In this document: positions 38,403 to 48,714 of the stretch, in pieces
Layout: the number at the start of each line of letters is the position of its first letter
Numbering within the stretch: the first letter of the stretch is position 1
Source: a virus
Length of the DNA stretch: 64,000 nt
IMG/VR virus record: IMGVR_UViG_3300046804_004006
Span: 1-64,000 of that record
Reading direction: 5' to 3' (one strand)
Program-made: the position numbers and the translations under genes
The notes under the pieces: model-generated
Told to the model about the DNA's origin: nothing
Database searches by the model: none
Seen by the model: the letters and a program-made list of their open reading frames with translations, nothing else

Positions 38403-39953
38403 ATGTCCGCAATTATAACTGATCAAATTAGAATATTAAATGCTAAAAATTTTGTTGCTGGCGTAGCTTCAAATTCTTACTATTCTTTTATTGGTTTGCC
38501 TAATTCTTCAGATTATCAATCAGATTGGGACAGCAATCCTCCCTCACCAAAAGATAATTTCAATGAAGAAAATCAATATTGGGATAATATGATAGCATTG
38601 AAAAAAATTAATGCTAGTGATGTAAGGCAAGTTGTTACCAAAAAGGTTTGGTCATCTGGCACAACATATGATATGTATAGACACGACTATAGTTCTTCAA
38701 ATATAACAAAAGTTACTGGTAGAACAAGTTTATATTCTTCATCATATTATGTTGTAAATAGTGATTACAAGGTTTATATATGTTTACAAAACGGAACTGA
38801 TCCAGATAATCCAAACGGAAAACCTTCTTTAGACGAACCAACTTTTACCGATTTAGAACCAAGATCAGCCGGTAGTAGTGGTGATGGGTATATCTGGAAA
38901 TACCTATACACTATAAAACCAAGCGAAGTTATAAAATTTGAAACCTCTGATTATATCCCAGTTCCACCAAACTGGGAGTCTGGTGTAGAAAATGCTGCCG
39001 TTAGAGATAATGCGGTAGATGGATCAATTAAAATTGTAACTATAAAAAATAGAGGAGTTGGTGTTGGGACTGCAAATACTCAATATACCAGAGTTCCAAT
39101 AAAAGGTGATGGTGTAGGAGCAGAGTGTACAATAGTAATTAATGGTGATAGCAAAGTAGAGAGTATTACTGTTTCGTCTCAAGGATCGGGATATACTTAC
39201 GGAAATGTGGATCTTAAAGCAGGTGGAGTTCCAACCGGATCTACAACACCATTATTTGATATTATTATTTCACCAAAAGGAGGTCATGGATATGATATCT
39301 ATAGGGAACTGGGAGCATACAATGTTCTTTTATATTCTCGTATAGAAAATGACAATGAGAATCCTGATTTTATTACTGGAAACCAAATAGCGAGAATAGG
39401 CATTGTAGAAAATCCCAAATCTTCATCAAACCCAACTTCAAATTTAACAACAGATAAAGCAAGTGCGGTATATGCTCTCAAATTGATTGGAATTGGATAT
39501 AGTTCGTCTACATTCATAGCAGACTCCACAATTACACAAACAATTTCAACTGGAACGACTGCTGTCGGTAGAGTTATAAATTATAATCAAACGACAGGAG
39601 TATTAAAATACTGGCAGGATAGGAGTATGTCGGGATTTAATACTGATGGAACCTCCCAAACAATCCCAAATTATGGATTTGAGTTGAATGAGTTTACGGG
39701 TTCGCCATTAACGGGAGGAAGTTTAACAATAGTTCCTTCCAGTGGATCGAATTTGACAATAGACTCCGGTTTTACTGGCATATCTACTGTAATAAATAGT
39801 AGAACCTACTATCTTGGTCAAAGTTTTATTGGTGGCGTATCTGTTCCTGAAGTTAAAAAATATTCAGGAAACATTATCTATGTTGATAATAGACCAGCAA
39901 TAACCAGGTCATCCAACCAAAAAGAAGATATTAAAGTCATTTTGCAGTTCTAA
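38403..39953 (+). CDS. 8: Baseplate wedge subunit gp8
   Basis: The 516-residue protein starts ITDQIRILNAKNFVAGV and contains DGYIWKYLYTIKPSEVIKF (~residues 159-178), characteristic of gp8. T4 gp8 is 334 residues. The extra length includes a GSGYTYGNVDLKAGG module (~258-275) also found in gp7, gp14 and the 39960 protein. gp8 joins gp7 and gp10 in T4 wedge arms. Confidence 0.9.
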   Translation: MSAIITDQIRILNAKNFVAGVASNSYYSFIGLPNSSDYQSDWDSNPPSPKDNFNEENQYWDNMIALKKINASDVRQVVTKKVWSSGTTYDMYRHDYSSSNITKVTGRTSLYSSSYYVVNSDYKVYICLQNGTDPDNPNGKPSLDEPTFTDLEPRSAGSSGDGYIWKYLYTIKPSEVIKFETSDYIPVPPNWESGVENAAVRDNAVDGSIKIVTIKNRGVGVGTANTQYTRVPIKGDGVGAECTIVINGDSKVESITVSSQGSGYTYGNVDLKAGGVPTGSTTPLFDIIISPKGGHGYDIYRELGAYNVLLYSRIENDNENPDFITGNQIARIGIVENPKSSSNPTSNLTTDKASAVYALKLIGIGYSSSTFIADSTITQTISTGTTAVGRVINYNQTTGVLKYWQDRSMSGFNTDGTSQTIPNYGFELNEFTGSPLTGGSLTIVPSSGSNLTIDSGFTGISTVINSRTYYLGQSFIGGVSVPEVKKYSGNIIYVDNRPAITRSSNQKEDIKVILQF

Positions 39954-39959
39954 GGAATT

Positions 39960-42900
39960 ATGTCACAGCAAACGAATCTTAACGTAGCTCCATATTTTGA
40001 TGACTTTGATCCAAACAATGATTATTATAGAGTATTATTCAAACCTGGTTACCCAGTACAGGCAAGAGAATTAACAACTTTACAATCAATATTACAAAAT
40101 CAAATTGAAAAGTTTGGGCAACATTTTTTCAAAGAAGGTGCTAGGGTTATACCTGGAAATATTGGATATAATAGACTATACTATGCAGTCCAATTAAATA
40201 ACACTTATCTTGGTGTTCCAGTTTCTGCTTATGCAGATCAATTGGTAGGTTCTAAAATTCTTGGTCAGACTTCTGGCGTAAGTGCTTATGTGGATAAAGT
40301 ATTACTGCCACAAGATTCTGAAAATGGAAATTTAACCTTATATGTAAATTATATTAATTCCAGCATACAAAATAATAATACTCAACAATTTTCAGATGGG
40401 GAAACTTTAGTATGTGATAGAGTCATTGCATCTGGTCTTTTAGGTAACACAACAATAGAAGCAAATAGTCCATTTGCCAGCACACTATCAACAAATGCAA
40501 CTGCAACTGGATCTTGTTTTTCGATTACCAATGGAGTTTATTTTGTTCGCGGGAACTTTGTTAATGTAGAAACGGAGACTTTAATATTAGATCAATATAC
40601 AAATTCCCCAAATTATAGAGTGGGTTTATTTATATCGGAAGAGATTATAAATTCAAATATAGATGAATCTTTAAATGATAATTCTCAAGGATATAATAAT
40701 TATGCCTCCCCAGGTGCAGATAGATTAAAAATTTCAGTAGGTTTATTTAAAAAATCTCTAAATGACTTTGATGACACTAATTTTATAGAATTGGCAACAA
40801 TTCAAGATGGTGTATTAAAATCTACAAATAATTTTACATCATCTCAAAATTCCATATTTAATACAGAATTAAATAATGCTCTAGCTAGAAGAACATATGA
40901 TGAATCGGGAGATTATTGTGTAAGACCCTATGAAGTTACTATATTAGAGTCATTAAATGATAACCTTGGAAATAGAGGTGTATTTGATAAAGGTCAGATA
41001 ACCTACGGAGGTATGACACCTACTGATAATTTATCAGTGTATAAAATTTCTCCAGGAAAATCTTTTGTTCGTGGATATGAAATTGAAACATTAAATTCAA
41101 CTTTTATTGATGTAGAAAAACCAAGAACAACAAAAACTCTAGAAAGTCAATCAATAAACTATAATACCGGACCAACTTTAAAATTAAATAGAGTATATGG
41201 TACTCCAGAAGTTGGATTTGGGAATACTTACGTATTGAGTTTAAGAGATAGTAGAGTTGGAGTTTCTTCTACTTCACCTGCAGGAAATGAAATTGGCGTA
41301 GCTAGAGTTTATGACTTTAGGTTAGAATCTGGATCATACAATTCATCGAATTCTAACATAAATCAATGGAATATAAGCTTATTTGATGTTCAGACTATTA
41401 CAAATATCACATTGAATGTCTCATCAACATTTTCTGTTCCTACTTTTGTAAAGGGCAATAATAGCGGAGCAACTGGATTCTTAAAAGATTCCGTGACTGT
41501 TGGAACAGCTTTGACTTTATATGAGGTAAAAGGTTCTTTTATACCAAATGAGTCACTTTCATTTAATGGGGTTAATGATGGAAGAATAGCAATTGCAGTT
41601 ACATCATATGGTATTTCTGATATAAAATCTGTTAGAGGAGTCGTTGGTTCAGGTTCTACATTTACAGCAGACGTAATTCAAACGCCTTCATTTTTAGTAG
41701 GTATTGCAACAATAACCCCATTTTCTGGAGTAAGCACTGTAAGAAGTTCAAATACTGCATTTCCAGGCAATATAGTTAAAATTGGGGATATTGTTAGATA
41801 TTCAAATCTCAGTGCTTCTGCAGATCCAACTTTAGCAACAGTTGTAAGCGTTGGATCATCCACAGTGCAAATTGTTGGAGTTACAACTGTTACGGGAGTG
41901 GCAAGCGGAACAATTTCAACAACTTCTGTAACGTCTGTAACTGACTTGCAAATTTTATCAACTAGTTTAGAATCATCCAGCGATAACACTCTATATACAA
42001 AACTTCCTAAAAATAACATTTCTTCTGTTGACTTAACAGGGGCATCTTTGACCATAAGAAAAGTATATAATGTTGAAATATCTGCAAATAAAATAAACAC
42101 AATATCTGCAGGTCAAAATGAAATCTTTTTACCATTTGATGAAGAAAGATATTCTTTAATAAGATCTGATGGAGCAACAGAACCACTTTCCTCAGACAAG
42201 ATGGTATTCACTGAAGGTGGGACTCAATTAAAAATTTACAACTTAGGTAGTAATTCTTCAGCAAAACTAATAACCACATTAAGAAAGTCAAATCCAACGT
42301 CAAAAATTAAAGTAAAGAATAGAGTTAATTCAATCATAGTATCTAATTCAAAGTATAGTGGATCTGGAATAGGATCTACTACGTTGGGTAATGGATTAAC
42401 TTCAGGTAGTTATCCCTTTGGAACTAGAGTTGAAGATGATATTATTTCTTTAAATACCCCCGATATAATTGAAATTCATGGAATTTTCGAATCAGTAGAT
42501 AATTCAGACCCATCCGCACCTAAGATATCTCTCACATCTATTCGAAGTTCTTCAACAACTACTGCAGAATTATTGATCGGGGAATTGTTGATTGGACAAA
42601 CAAGTGGATCCATTGCAATTTGTGTAGAAAAAATAAATGACTCTGATATTTCATTTATTTACAAAAATAATAATAGATTTAAAGAAGGAGAAACTGTTGT
42701 TTTTCAAGAATCAAATGTATCCGCAATAATTTCTACCCTAAGTTCACCAAGTTTTGAAATCTCTTCTAATTATAAATTCGATAATGGACAAAATTCAACT
42801 TTTTATGGATACGGTTCTATAGTTAGAAAACCATTTTCATATGAACCTACGAAAAAAATAAAAGTTTATTTTTCAAATGCATACTATGATGCAACTGATA

Positions 42901-45900
42901 ATGGAGATGTAACGACTATAGCATCTTATAATCAATTTAATTATTCAAAAGAAATTCAAAGTGTTGATGGAATTTCAAACTCCGATATTATTGATATAAG
43001 ACCAAGAGTTTCTTCCTATTCAGTAACAGAAAATTCCAGATCACCTTTAGAGTTTTATGGAAGATTATTTAATGGCGCTGGAAATTCTGCATCCAATATT
43101 CTTTCATCCGAAGAATCTATTTTAACGACATTTTCTTATTATCTTGGCAGAATTGATAGAATATTTCTTTCCAAGAATGGAACTTTCCAAGTTAAATATG
43201 GAACTCCTGCAGAAAATCCAAGAAAACCTATTCCCGTTGATGATGCTTTAGAAATAGCAACAATTTCTTTACCGCCATATCTATATAATGTTTCTCAGGC
43301 ATCTATTCAATTCTTGGATCATAAGAGATATCAAATGACTGATATCAAACAAATTGAGAATAGACTTAAAAATCTTGAGTATTACACGGCTCTTTCAATA
43401 TTAGAGTCAAATACAGTTAATTTATTTGTCCCAGATTCTGACGGATTTAATAGATTTAAGAGTGGTTTTTTTGTAGATAATTTTTCAACATTTAAGTCTC
43501 AAGACGAAACCATAGAAATTAATAATAGTATAGATGTAAAAAATAAAGAGTTAAGACCAAAACATTATACGGAATCTATTGATTTAATTTTTGGTCCAAT
43601 AGTAGGTGCGAATCAAAGTGCTGACTTAGCGTTCTCTCCAATTGAAGGAATAAATGTTAGAAAATCCTCTGATATTGTTACTCTTGAATATGGTGAAGTT
43701 GAATGGATAAAACAAACTTCATCCACAAGATCTGAAAGTATTACTCCATTTTTAATTCCTTTCTGGCAAGGAACTATTGAAATGACACCCTCCTCAGATA
43801 CTTGGGTTGATACTGCTACATTTGATTCAAAAATAACACAATTTGGAGAAAGTTGCACAGAGACTTTTTCAAAAATATCTAAAACAAAAAATATAAATGA
43901 GCAGAGTGGTTTTGCATCAATTTTATGGAACTCTTGGGGAACAAACTGGGTTGGTGTTGATATTTCTGAAGATTCAAATGAAAAAATTAATTCAGTAAAA
44001 GTTAATAATCAATTTGGAAGATTGTTGACAAAATCCAATACATCAACTACTGTTTTGCAAGATAATAAAAAGGAAGCAAGACAAACCCCATTAGACTCTA
44101 AAAAATATTTTAGATCTATTTTAAGCGATCAATTTGATACTACTTCGATTGGAGATAGAATTATAAGTAGAGACTTGATCTCATATATAAGATCAAGAAA
44201 TATTCAATTTATTTCTAAAAAATTAAAGCCATCAACTCAATTATATGCATTTTTTGATGGAGTAAATGTAACAAGATACTGTATACCAAAACTTCTTGAA
44301 ATTAGTATGATTTCTGGAACTTTTGAGGTTGGTGAAGATGTAATAGGAACTTCTTTAGATACTGGTCTTGGTCCAAATTTAAATAAATTCTCCCCAAAAA
44401 TAACCTTTAGAGTTGCACAATCAAATCATAAAGAAGGTGAGTATGATAATCCAACTACAACATATTCAAATAACCCATATACCAATCAAATTTTACCAGA
44501 GTCGTACTCTTCAACATCAACAATACTGAATATTGATACTTTCTCTCTGGCAAATCAAACTCAAGGTCAATATGGTGGATGGATAGAAAGTGGAATGTCT
44601 CTTGTAGGCAAAACTAGTGGTGCAAGAGCTACTATTACAAATGTAAGGTTAATTACAGACTTGTCGTCTACTCTAATAGGAAATTTCTTTATTCCCGACC
44701 CAAATAATATAAATCATCCTAGATTTGAGGCAGGACCAAAAACCTTTACTCTTACCAACGATGAGCAAAATAACCAAAATGCATCATCAACAGTTGCGGA
44801 AGAATCTTTCATAGCATCTGGTATTTTAGAAATAACACAAGACAATGTAATTTCTGTGAGAAATACTAGAGTTGAAAATAAACAAGTATTTGAAAGTTCT
44901 AATACTAGCAGAACACTTGGAACGGAAACTGTTTTTGGTAAGCAAGGAAATAGTTTCAATACAAATGCTATTGTTGGTTGGTATGATCCCCTTGCACAGT
45001 CTTTCTTAGTTGAAGATGAAACTGGCATATTCTTGACAAAATGTGAAGTATTTTTCAGTTCTAAAGATGATATGGATATTCCAGTTTCTCTTCAATTGAG
45101 AACTATGAAAAACGGGACTCCATCCCAAAAAGTTTTACCTCTTTCAGAAATAGTATTAAACCCAACAGACGTTAATACTTCAAATGATGGATCCGTTGCA
45201 ACAACATTTGAATTTAAAGCACCGGTTTATCTTGAAGGTGGACAAGAGTATGCAATTTGTTTATCATCAAATTCAACAAAATATAGTGTATATGTATCTC
45301 GTGTTGGAGAAATTGATCTCTTAACACAAACTCTTATTTCAAATCAACCATATCTTGGATTTTTATTTAAATCTCAAAATACTTCCTCTTGGGAAGCAAG
45401 TCAATGGGAAGATCTTAAATTTACTCTTTATAGAGCTGAATTTATAAATTCCGGATCTGTTGAATTATATAATCCAAAATTAAATGAAGGAAATGGACAA
45501 ACTCCAATTCTCTCTCCAAATCCTTTAATTTTAAATTCAAGAAAAATCAGGATTGGAATCGGATCCACTTTACAGGATTCTGGGTTGTTAATAGGCAATA
45601 CTATTTTGCAGAAAGGAACAAATGCTTCTGGTAATTTGACGGGATTTGCTGGTATAGCAACAGGAACACTGTCAATCAGTAACTCTGGAATTGGATATAC
45701 TCCTTCCTCCGGAGGACTGACTTTTAACAATGTGAATCTTAGCACTATTACCGGAAAAGGAAAGGGTGCAATTGCAAATATAACTATTAGTAATGGCGTT
45801 GCTGTTGCTGCAACTGTTGTTAGTGGTGGATATGGTTATCAAGTCGGAGATGTTCTCGGAATAACATCAATTGGAGCAAGTCCAGCTGGTCGTGATTCAA

Positions 45901-47429
45901 AATTCTCACTAGTTTCTATAGCAAGCACAAACTTATTAATCTTAGATAATGTTCAAGGAGAATTTGTTGTTGGATCAGCAAAAACAATCCAGTATGTAAA
46001 TAGTTCTGGAATAACAACTACCCTTAATAATTCCACAGGTGGTAATGTTCAAATATCAACTATTGATGTTGATAGTGATGGTCTTCATATTCAAGTTAAC
46101 CACCAAAATCACGGAATGTATTTTTCAGATAATTTGGTAAAAATTTCTGGAGTTTTGCCGGATATTATTCCAACAAAGTTAAATGTAGAATATGATGCAT
46201 CATCAACTAGTCCGATTTCTGTCGTCGATGCATCATCATTCACTACATTTGAAAATGTTGGTGTCGGAACAACAAATGCAGGATTCTTACTAATTGGAGA
46301 TGAGATTATAAAGTATACTTCCGTATCCGGTAATCTTATTGGCGGAGATATTGAAAGAGGTTCAAATCCAATTACATATCCAACAGGAACTCCTGTTTAT
46401 AAATATGAACTTGGTGGAATAAATCTTTCAAGAATAAATAAAACTCACGATTTAAATGATGTAACAATTGATAATCCAATTACATTTGATTCTTATTATA
46501 TTAAACTTGATACCTCTGAAAAGTTTGATGTAGACAATGACGATAGAAGTGACGATACCGGTTACCCAAAACTTTATATCAATAAAACAAAATCTTCTGG
46601 TGGATATAATGTAAGATCTTCTCAAAATATTCCCTTTGAGATAATAACACCTATGGTTCAAAATCTTACTGTTCGTGGCACAACTATCAGTGCTGAAGTT
46701 AGAACAGTAACTGGTAGAAGCATCAGTGGCAATGAGGTTCCTTATCAAGATAGTGGATTTGAATCAGTTGTTTTAAATCAATCAAATTATTTGGATTCTC
46801 CAAGAATAATTTGTTCAGATGTAAATGAAGTTGAGCAACTTTCATCTATTCCAGAAAATAAGTCTATGAACTTACGTTTGTTTATGAGCACTACAGATAC
46901 TAGAGTATCTCCAGTGGTTGACGCTCAGAGGATTAGTACTATTTTAACATCAAATAGAGTCAATAGTGTGATCACTAATTATGCCACTGATAATAGAGTA
47001 AATGGGATTGAAACAGATCCCACATCTTGCCAATACATATCTAAAGAAATTGTTTTAGAAAACTCCGCTTCATCCATAAAAATTGTATTGAACGCTTATA
47101 TTAATGATAAATCTGATATTAGAGCATTTTATGCGACTAATAATTCTCAAGGATTTGATCCGATATTTATTCCTTTCCCAGGATATTCGAATTTAAATTC
47201 AAATAAACAAATCATTTCCCTAGAAAATAGTAATGGTCAATCTGATATTCTCATTTCGAAATCTAATAGTTATGATTTTGATAGTAGTTCCTTAGACTTT
47301 AAAGAATACACTTTCACTGCTGATAACTTGTCTGCGTTTAGATCATATAGAATTAAATTGCTACTAACATCAACTAGTCAGGTGTATGTTCCAAGAATAA
47401 AAGATTTGAGAGTAATTGCTTTAGCATGA
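39960..47429 (+). CDS. Large DUF4815-type virion protein (2489 aa)
   Basis: The N-terminus (YYRVLFKPGYPVQARELTTL, then QNQIEKFGQHFFKEGARV) is the DUF4815 signature of large marine-phage virion proteins. It lies between gp8 and gp13, where T4 has genes 9-12 and wac, so it probably replaces part of that set as a baseplate/fibre-attachment protein. GIGY and GYGYQVGD repeats (~residues 1900-1960) and a LIGDEIIKYTS...ERG module (~2110-2140) are shared with gp7 and gp15. Virion role is well supported; exact position is not. Confidence 0.85.
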   Translation: MSQQTNLNVAPYFDDFDPNNDYYRVLFKPGYPVQARELTTLQSILQNQIEKFGQHFFKEGARVIPGNIGYNRLYYAVQLNNTYLGVPVSAYADQLVGSKILGQTSGVSAYVDKVLLPQDSENGNLTLYVNYINSSIQNNNTQQFSDGETLVCDRVIASGLLGNTTIEANSPFASTLSTNATATGSCFSITNGVYFVRGNFVNVETETLILDQYTNSPNYRVGLFISEEIINSNIDESLNDNSQGYNNYASPGADRLKISVGLFKKSLNDFDDTNFIELATIQDGVLKSTNNFTSSQNSIFNTELNNALARRTYDESGDYCVRPYEVTILESLNDNLGNRGVFDKGQITYGGMTPTDNLSVYKISPGKSFVRGYEIETLNSTFIDVEKPRTTKTLESQSINYNTGPTLKLNRVYGTPEVGFGNTYVLSLRDSRVGVSSTSPAGNEIGVARVYDFRLESGSYNSSNSNINQWNISLFDVQTITNITLNVSSTFSVPTFVKGNNSGATGFLKDSVTVGTALTLYEVKGSFIPNESLSFNGVNDGRIAIAVTSYGISDIKSVRGVVGSGSTFTADVIQTPSFLVGIATITPFSGVSTVRSSNTAFPGNIVKIGDIVRYSNLSASADPTLATVVSVGSSTVQIVGVTTVTGVASGTISTTSVTSVTDLQILSTSLESSSDNTLYTKLPKNNISSVDLTGASLTIRKVYNVEISANKINTISAGQNEIFLPFDEERYSLIRSDGATEPLSSDKMVFTEGGTQLKIYNLGSNSSAKLITTLRKSNPTSKIKVKNRVNSIIVSNSKYSGSGIGSTTLGNGLTSGSYPFGTRVEDDIISLNTPDIIEIHGIFESVDNSDPSAPKISLTSIRSSSTTTAELLIGELLIGQTSGSIAICVEKINDSDISFIYKNNNRFKEGETVVFQESNVSAIISTLSSPSFEISSNYKFDNGQNSTFYGYGSIVRKPFSYEPTKKIKVYFSNAYYDATDNGDVTTIASYNQFNYSKEIQSVDGISNSDIIDIRPRVSSYSVTENSRSPLEFYGRLFNGAGNSASNILSSEESILTTFSYYLGRIDRIFLSKNGTFQVKYGTPAENPRKPIPVDDALEIATISLPPYLYNVSQASIQFLDHKRYQMTDIKQIENRLKNLEYYTALSILESNTVNLFVPDSDGFNRFKSGFFVDNFSTFKSQDETIEINNSIDVKNKELRPKHYTESIDLIFGPIVGANQSADLAFSPIEGINVRKSSDIVTLEYGEVEWIKQTSSTRSESITPFLIPFWQGTIEMTPSSDTWVDTATFDSKITQFGESCTETFSKISKTKNINEQSGFASILWNSWGTNWVGVDISEDSNEKINSVKVNNQFGRLLTKSNTSTTVLQDNKKEARQTPLDSKKYFRSILSDQFDTTSIGDRIISRDLISYIRSRNIQFISKKLKPSTQLYAFFDGVNVTRYCIPKLLEISMISGTFEVGEDVIGTSLDTGLGPNLNKFSPKITFRVAQSNHKEGEYDNPTTTYSNNPYTNQILPESYSSTSTILNIDTFSLANQTQGQYGGWIESGMSLVGKTSGARATITNVRLITDLSSTLIGNFFIPDPNNINHPRFEAGPKTFTLTNDEQNNQNASSTVAEESFIASGILEITQDNVISVRNTRVENKQVFESSNTSRTLGTETVFGKQGNSFNTNAIVGWYDPLAQSFLVEDETGIFLTKCEVFFSSKDDMDIPVSLQLRTMKNGTPSQKVLPLSEIVLNPTDVNTSNDGSVATTFEFKAPVYLEGGQEYAICLSSNSTKYSVYVSRVGEIDLLTQTLISNQPYLGFLFKSQNTSSWEASQWEDLKFTLYRAEFINSGSVELYNPKLNEGNGQTPILSPNPLILNSRKIRIGIGSTLQDSGLLIGNTILQKGTNASGNLTGFAGIATGTLSISNSGIGYTPSSGGLTFNNVNLSTITGKGKGAIANITISNGVAVAATVVSGGYGYQVGDVLGITSIGASPAGRDSKFSLVSIASTNLLILDNVQGEFVVGSAKTIQYVNSSGITTTLNNSTGGNVQISTIDVDSDGLHIQVNHQNHGMYFSDNLVKISGVLPDIIPTKLNVEYDASSTSPISVVDASSFTTFENVGVGTTNAGFLLIGDEIIKYTSVSGNLIGGDIERGSNPITYPTGTPVYKYELGGINLSRINKTHDLNDVTIDNPITFDSYYIKLDTSEKFDVDNDDRSDDTGYPKLYINKTKSSGGYNVRSSQNIPFEIITPMVQNLTVRGTTISAEVRTVTGRSISGNEVPYQDSGFESVVLNQSNYLDSPRIICSDVNEVEQLSSIPENKSMNLRLFMSTTDTRVSPVVDAQRISTILTSNRVNSVITNYATDNRVNGIETDPTSCQYISKEIVLENSASSIKIVLNAYINDKSDIRAFYATNNSQGFDPIFIPFPGYSNLNSNKQIISLENSNGQSDILISKSNSYDFDSSSLDFKEYTFTADNLSAFRSYRIKLLLTSTSQVYVPRIKDLRVIALA

Positions 47430-47430
47430 T

Positions 47431-47658
47431 ATGAATTATTCGAAAATAGACGGTCACAGTGACTTATTGAGAGATTCAAATACAAATTCAATTATAAACA
47501 CAAATTTATCCGAATACGAACAATATATTGCTAGACGTGAGGCAAAGGAACAAAAGAATCTTAAGATACAGTCAATAGAGGATGAAGTTGCTAATATTAA
47601 AAATGATATTGATGAAATTAAATTTTTATTAAAGGAGTTATTAAATGGATCCAAATGA
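47431..47658 (+). CDS. Small coiled-coil virion-block protein (75 aa)
   Basis: Residues ~30-70 are heptad-rich (IQSIEDEVANIKNDIDEIKF), predicting a coiled coil. It is familiar from cyanophage genomes between the large virion protein and gp13. Overlaps the next small gene by 14 bases. Function unknown, possibly a small fibre or chaperone component. Confidence 0.75.
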   Translation: MNYSKIDGHSDLLRDSNTNSIINTNLSEYEQYIARREAKEQKNLKIQSIEDEVANIKNDIDEIKFLLKELLNGSK

Positions 47659-47824
47659 AATTACATTAGAAAATCTAAGTAAAAGTTTTGAATATTTTAA
47701 GTTTGCATCAGAAATTGACAATATCGATGATATTGAAAATCTAAAAAATATTGCAAAATCTTATTTCAAATTATATTTGAAACAACAAGAAGTTTTGTTG
47801 AACTTAGATAGCACTCTAAAATAA
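47645..47824 (+). CDS. Small acidic helical protein (59 aa)
   Basis: AAAGGAG lies nine bases before the ATG, inside the upstream gene. Acidic N-terminus and Lys/Leu helix at the C-terminus. Continuous frame up to the gp13 promoter. Function unknown. Confidence 0.65.
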   Translation: MDPNEITLENLSKSFEYFKFASEIDNIDDIENLKNIAKSYFKLYLKQQEVLLNLDSTLK

Positions 47825-47827
47825 TTT

Positions 47828-47835
47828 CATAAATA
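47828..47835 (+). promoter_or_regulatory. T4-type late promoter, CATAAATA
   Basis: Lies 21 bases before the gp13 ATG. Confidence 0.65.
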
Positions 47836-47856
47836 TCTTTAGGTAAAAGTAGATAA

Positions 47857-48711
47857 ATGGCGCAACCTACTACTAGGCAAGAACTAATAAATTACTGCAA
47901 ACGAAAACTGGGTGCGCCAGTTTTGGAAATTAATGTTGCAGATGAACAAATTGAAGATTTAGTTGATGATGCCATCCAATTTTTTCAGGAAAGGCATTTT
48001 GATGGAGTATATCCGACTTTTTATAAGTACAAGGTTACCCAAGATGATATAGATAGAGGAAGAGCTGGATACGCAAGCAATGCTAAAAGTGCGGTTGGTA
48101 TAGCATCCACTAGTGCAACTACAAATATAGTTGGAACTGCAACAACATTTACTTTTTATGAAAATAGCAATTATTTGCAAATTCCACCAAACGTAATCGG
48201 CGTTAATAAAATATTCACTTTTGATAGTTCAAATACTATCACCCACAATATGTTCAGTGTTAAGTACCAGTTATTTTTGAATGACATTTACTATTGGGGA
48301 ACTACTGAACTTTTAAGTTATGCAATGGTTAAAACTTACTTAGAAGATTTAGATTTCTTATTAAATACACAAAAACAAATAAGATTTAATAAAAGACAAG
48401 ATAGATTATATTTGGACATTGATTGGAGTTCTGTTACTGATAACTACTATTTTATTGTTGATTGTTATGCGACATTAGATCCAAATGATTATTCTAGGGT
48501 TTGGAATGATTCTTTCTTAAAGCCATATTTAACATCTTTAATTAAAAAGCAATGGGGACAAAATATGATGAAATTTACAGGTGTTAAACTTCCCGGTGGA
48601 GTTGAACTTAACGGGAGGCAAATGTATGATGATGCCCAAAGAGAAATAGACATTTTAATGGAAAAAATGTCTAGTACTTATGAGCTTCCTCCATTAGATA
48701 TGATTGGATAA
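47857..48711 (+). CDS. 13: Neck protein gp13
   Basis: The 284-residue protein matches gp13 of T4-type phages in length (T4 309) and signature: RQELINYCKRKLGAPVLEIN and EDLVDDAIQFFQERHFDGV near the N-terminus, LDPNDYSRVWNDSFLK near residue 205. gp13 and gp14 form the neck that seals the filled head and accepts the tail. A short Ala/Thr/Ser-rich loop (~residues 80-105) is an insertion. Confidence 0.92.
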   Translation: MAQPTTRQELINYCKRKLGAPVLEINVADEQIEDLVDDAIQFFQERHFDGVYPTFYKYKVTQDDIDRGRAGYASNAKSAVGIASTSATTNIVGTATTFTFYENSNYLQIPPNVIGVNKIFTFDSSNTITHNMFSVKYQLFLNDIYYWGTTELLSYAMVKTYLEDLDFLLNTQKQIRFNKRQDRLYLDIDWSSVTDNYYFIVDCYATLDPNDYSRVWNDSFLKPYLTSLIKKQWGQNMMKFTGVKLPGGVELNGRQMYDDAQREIDILMEKMSSTYELPPLDMIG

Positions 48712-48714
48712 TAT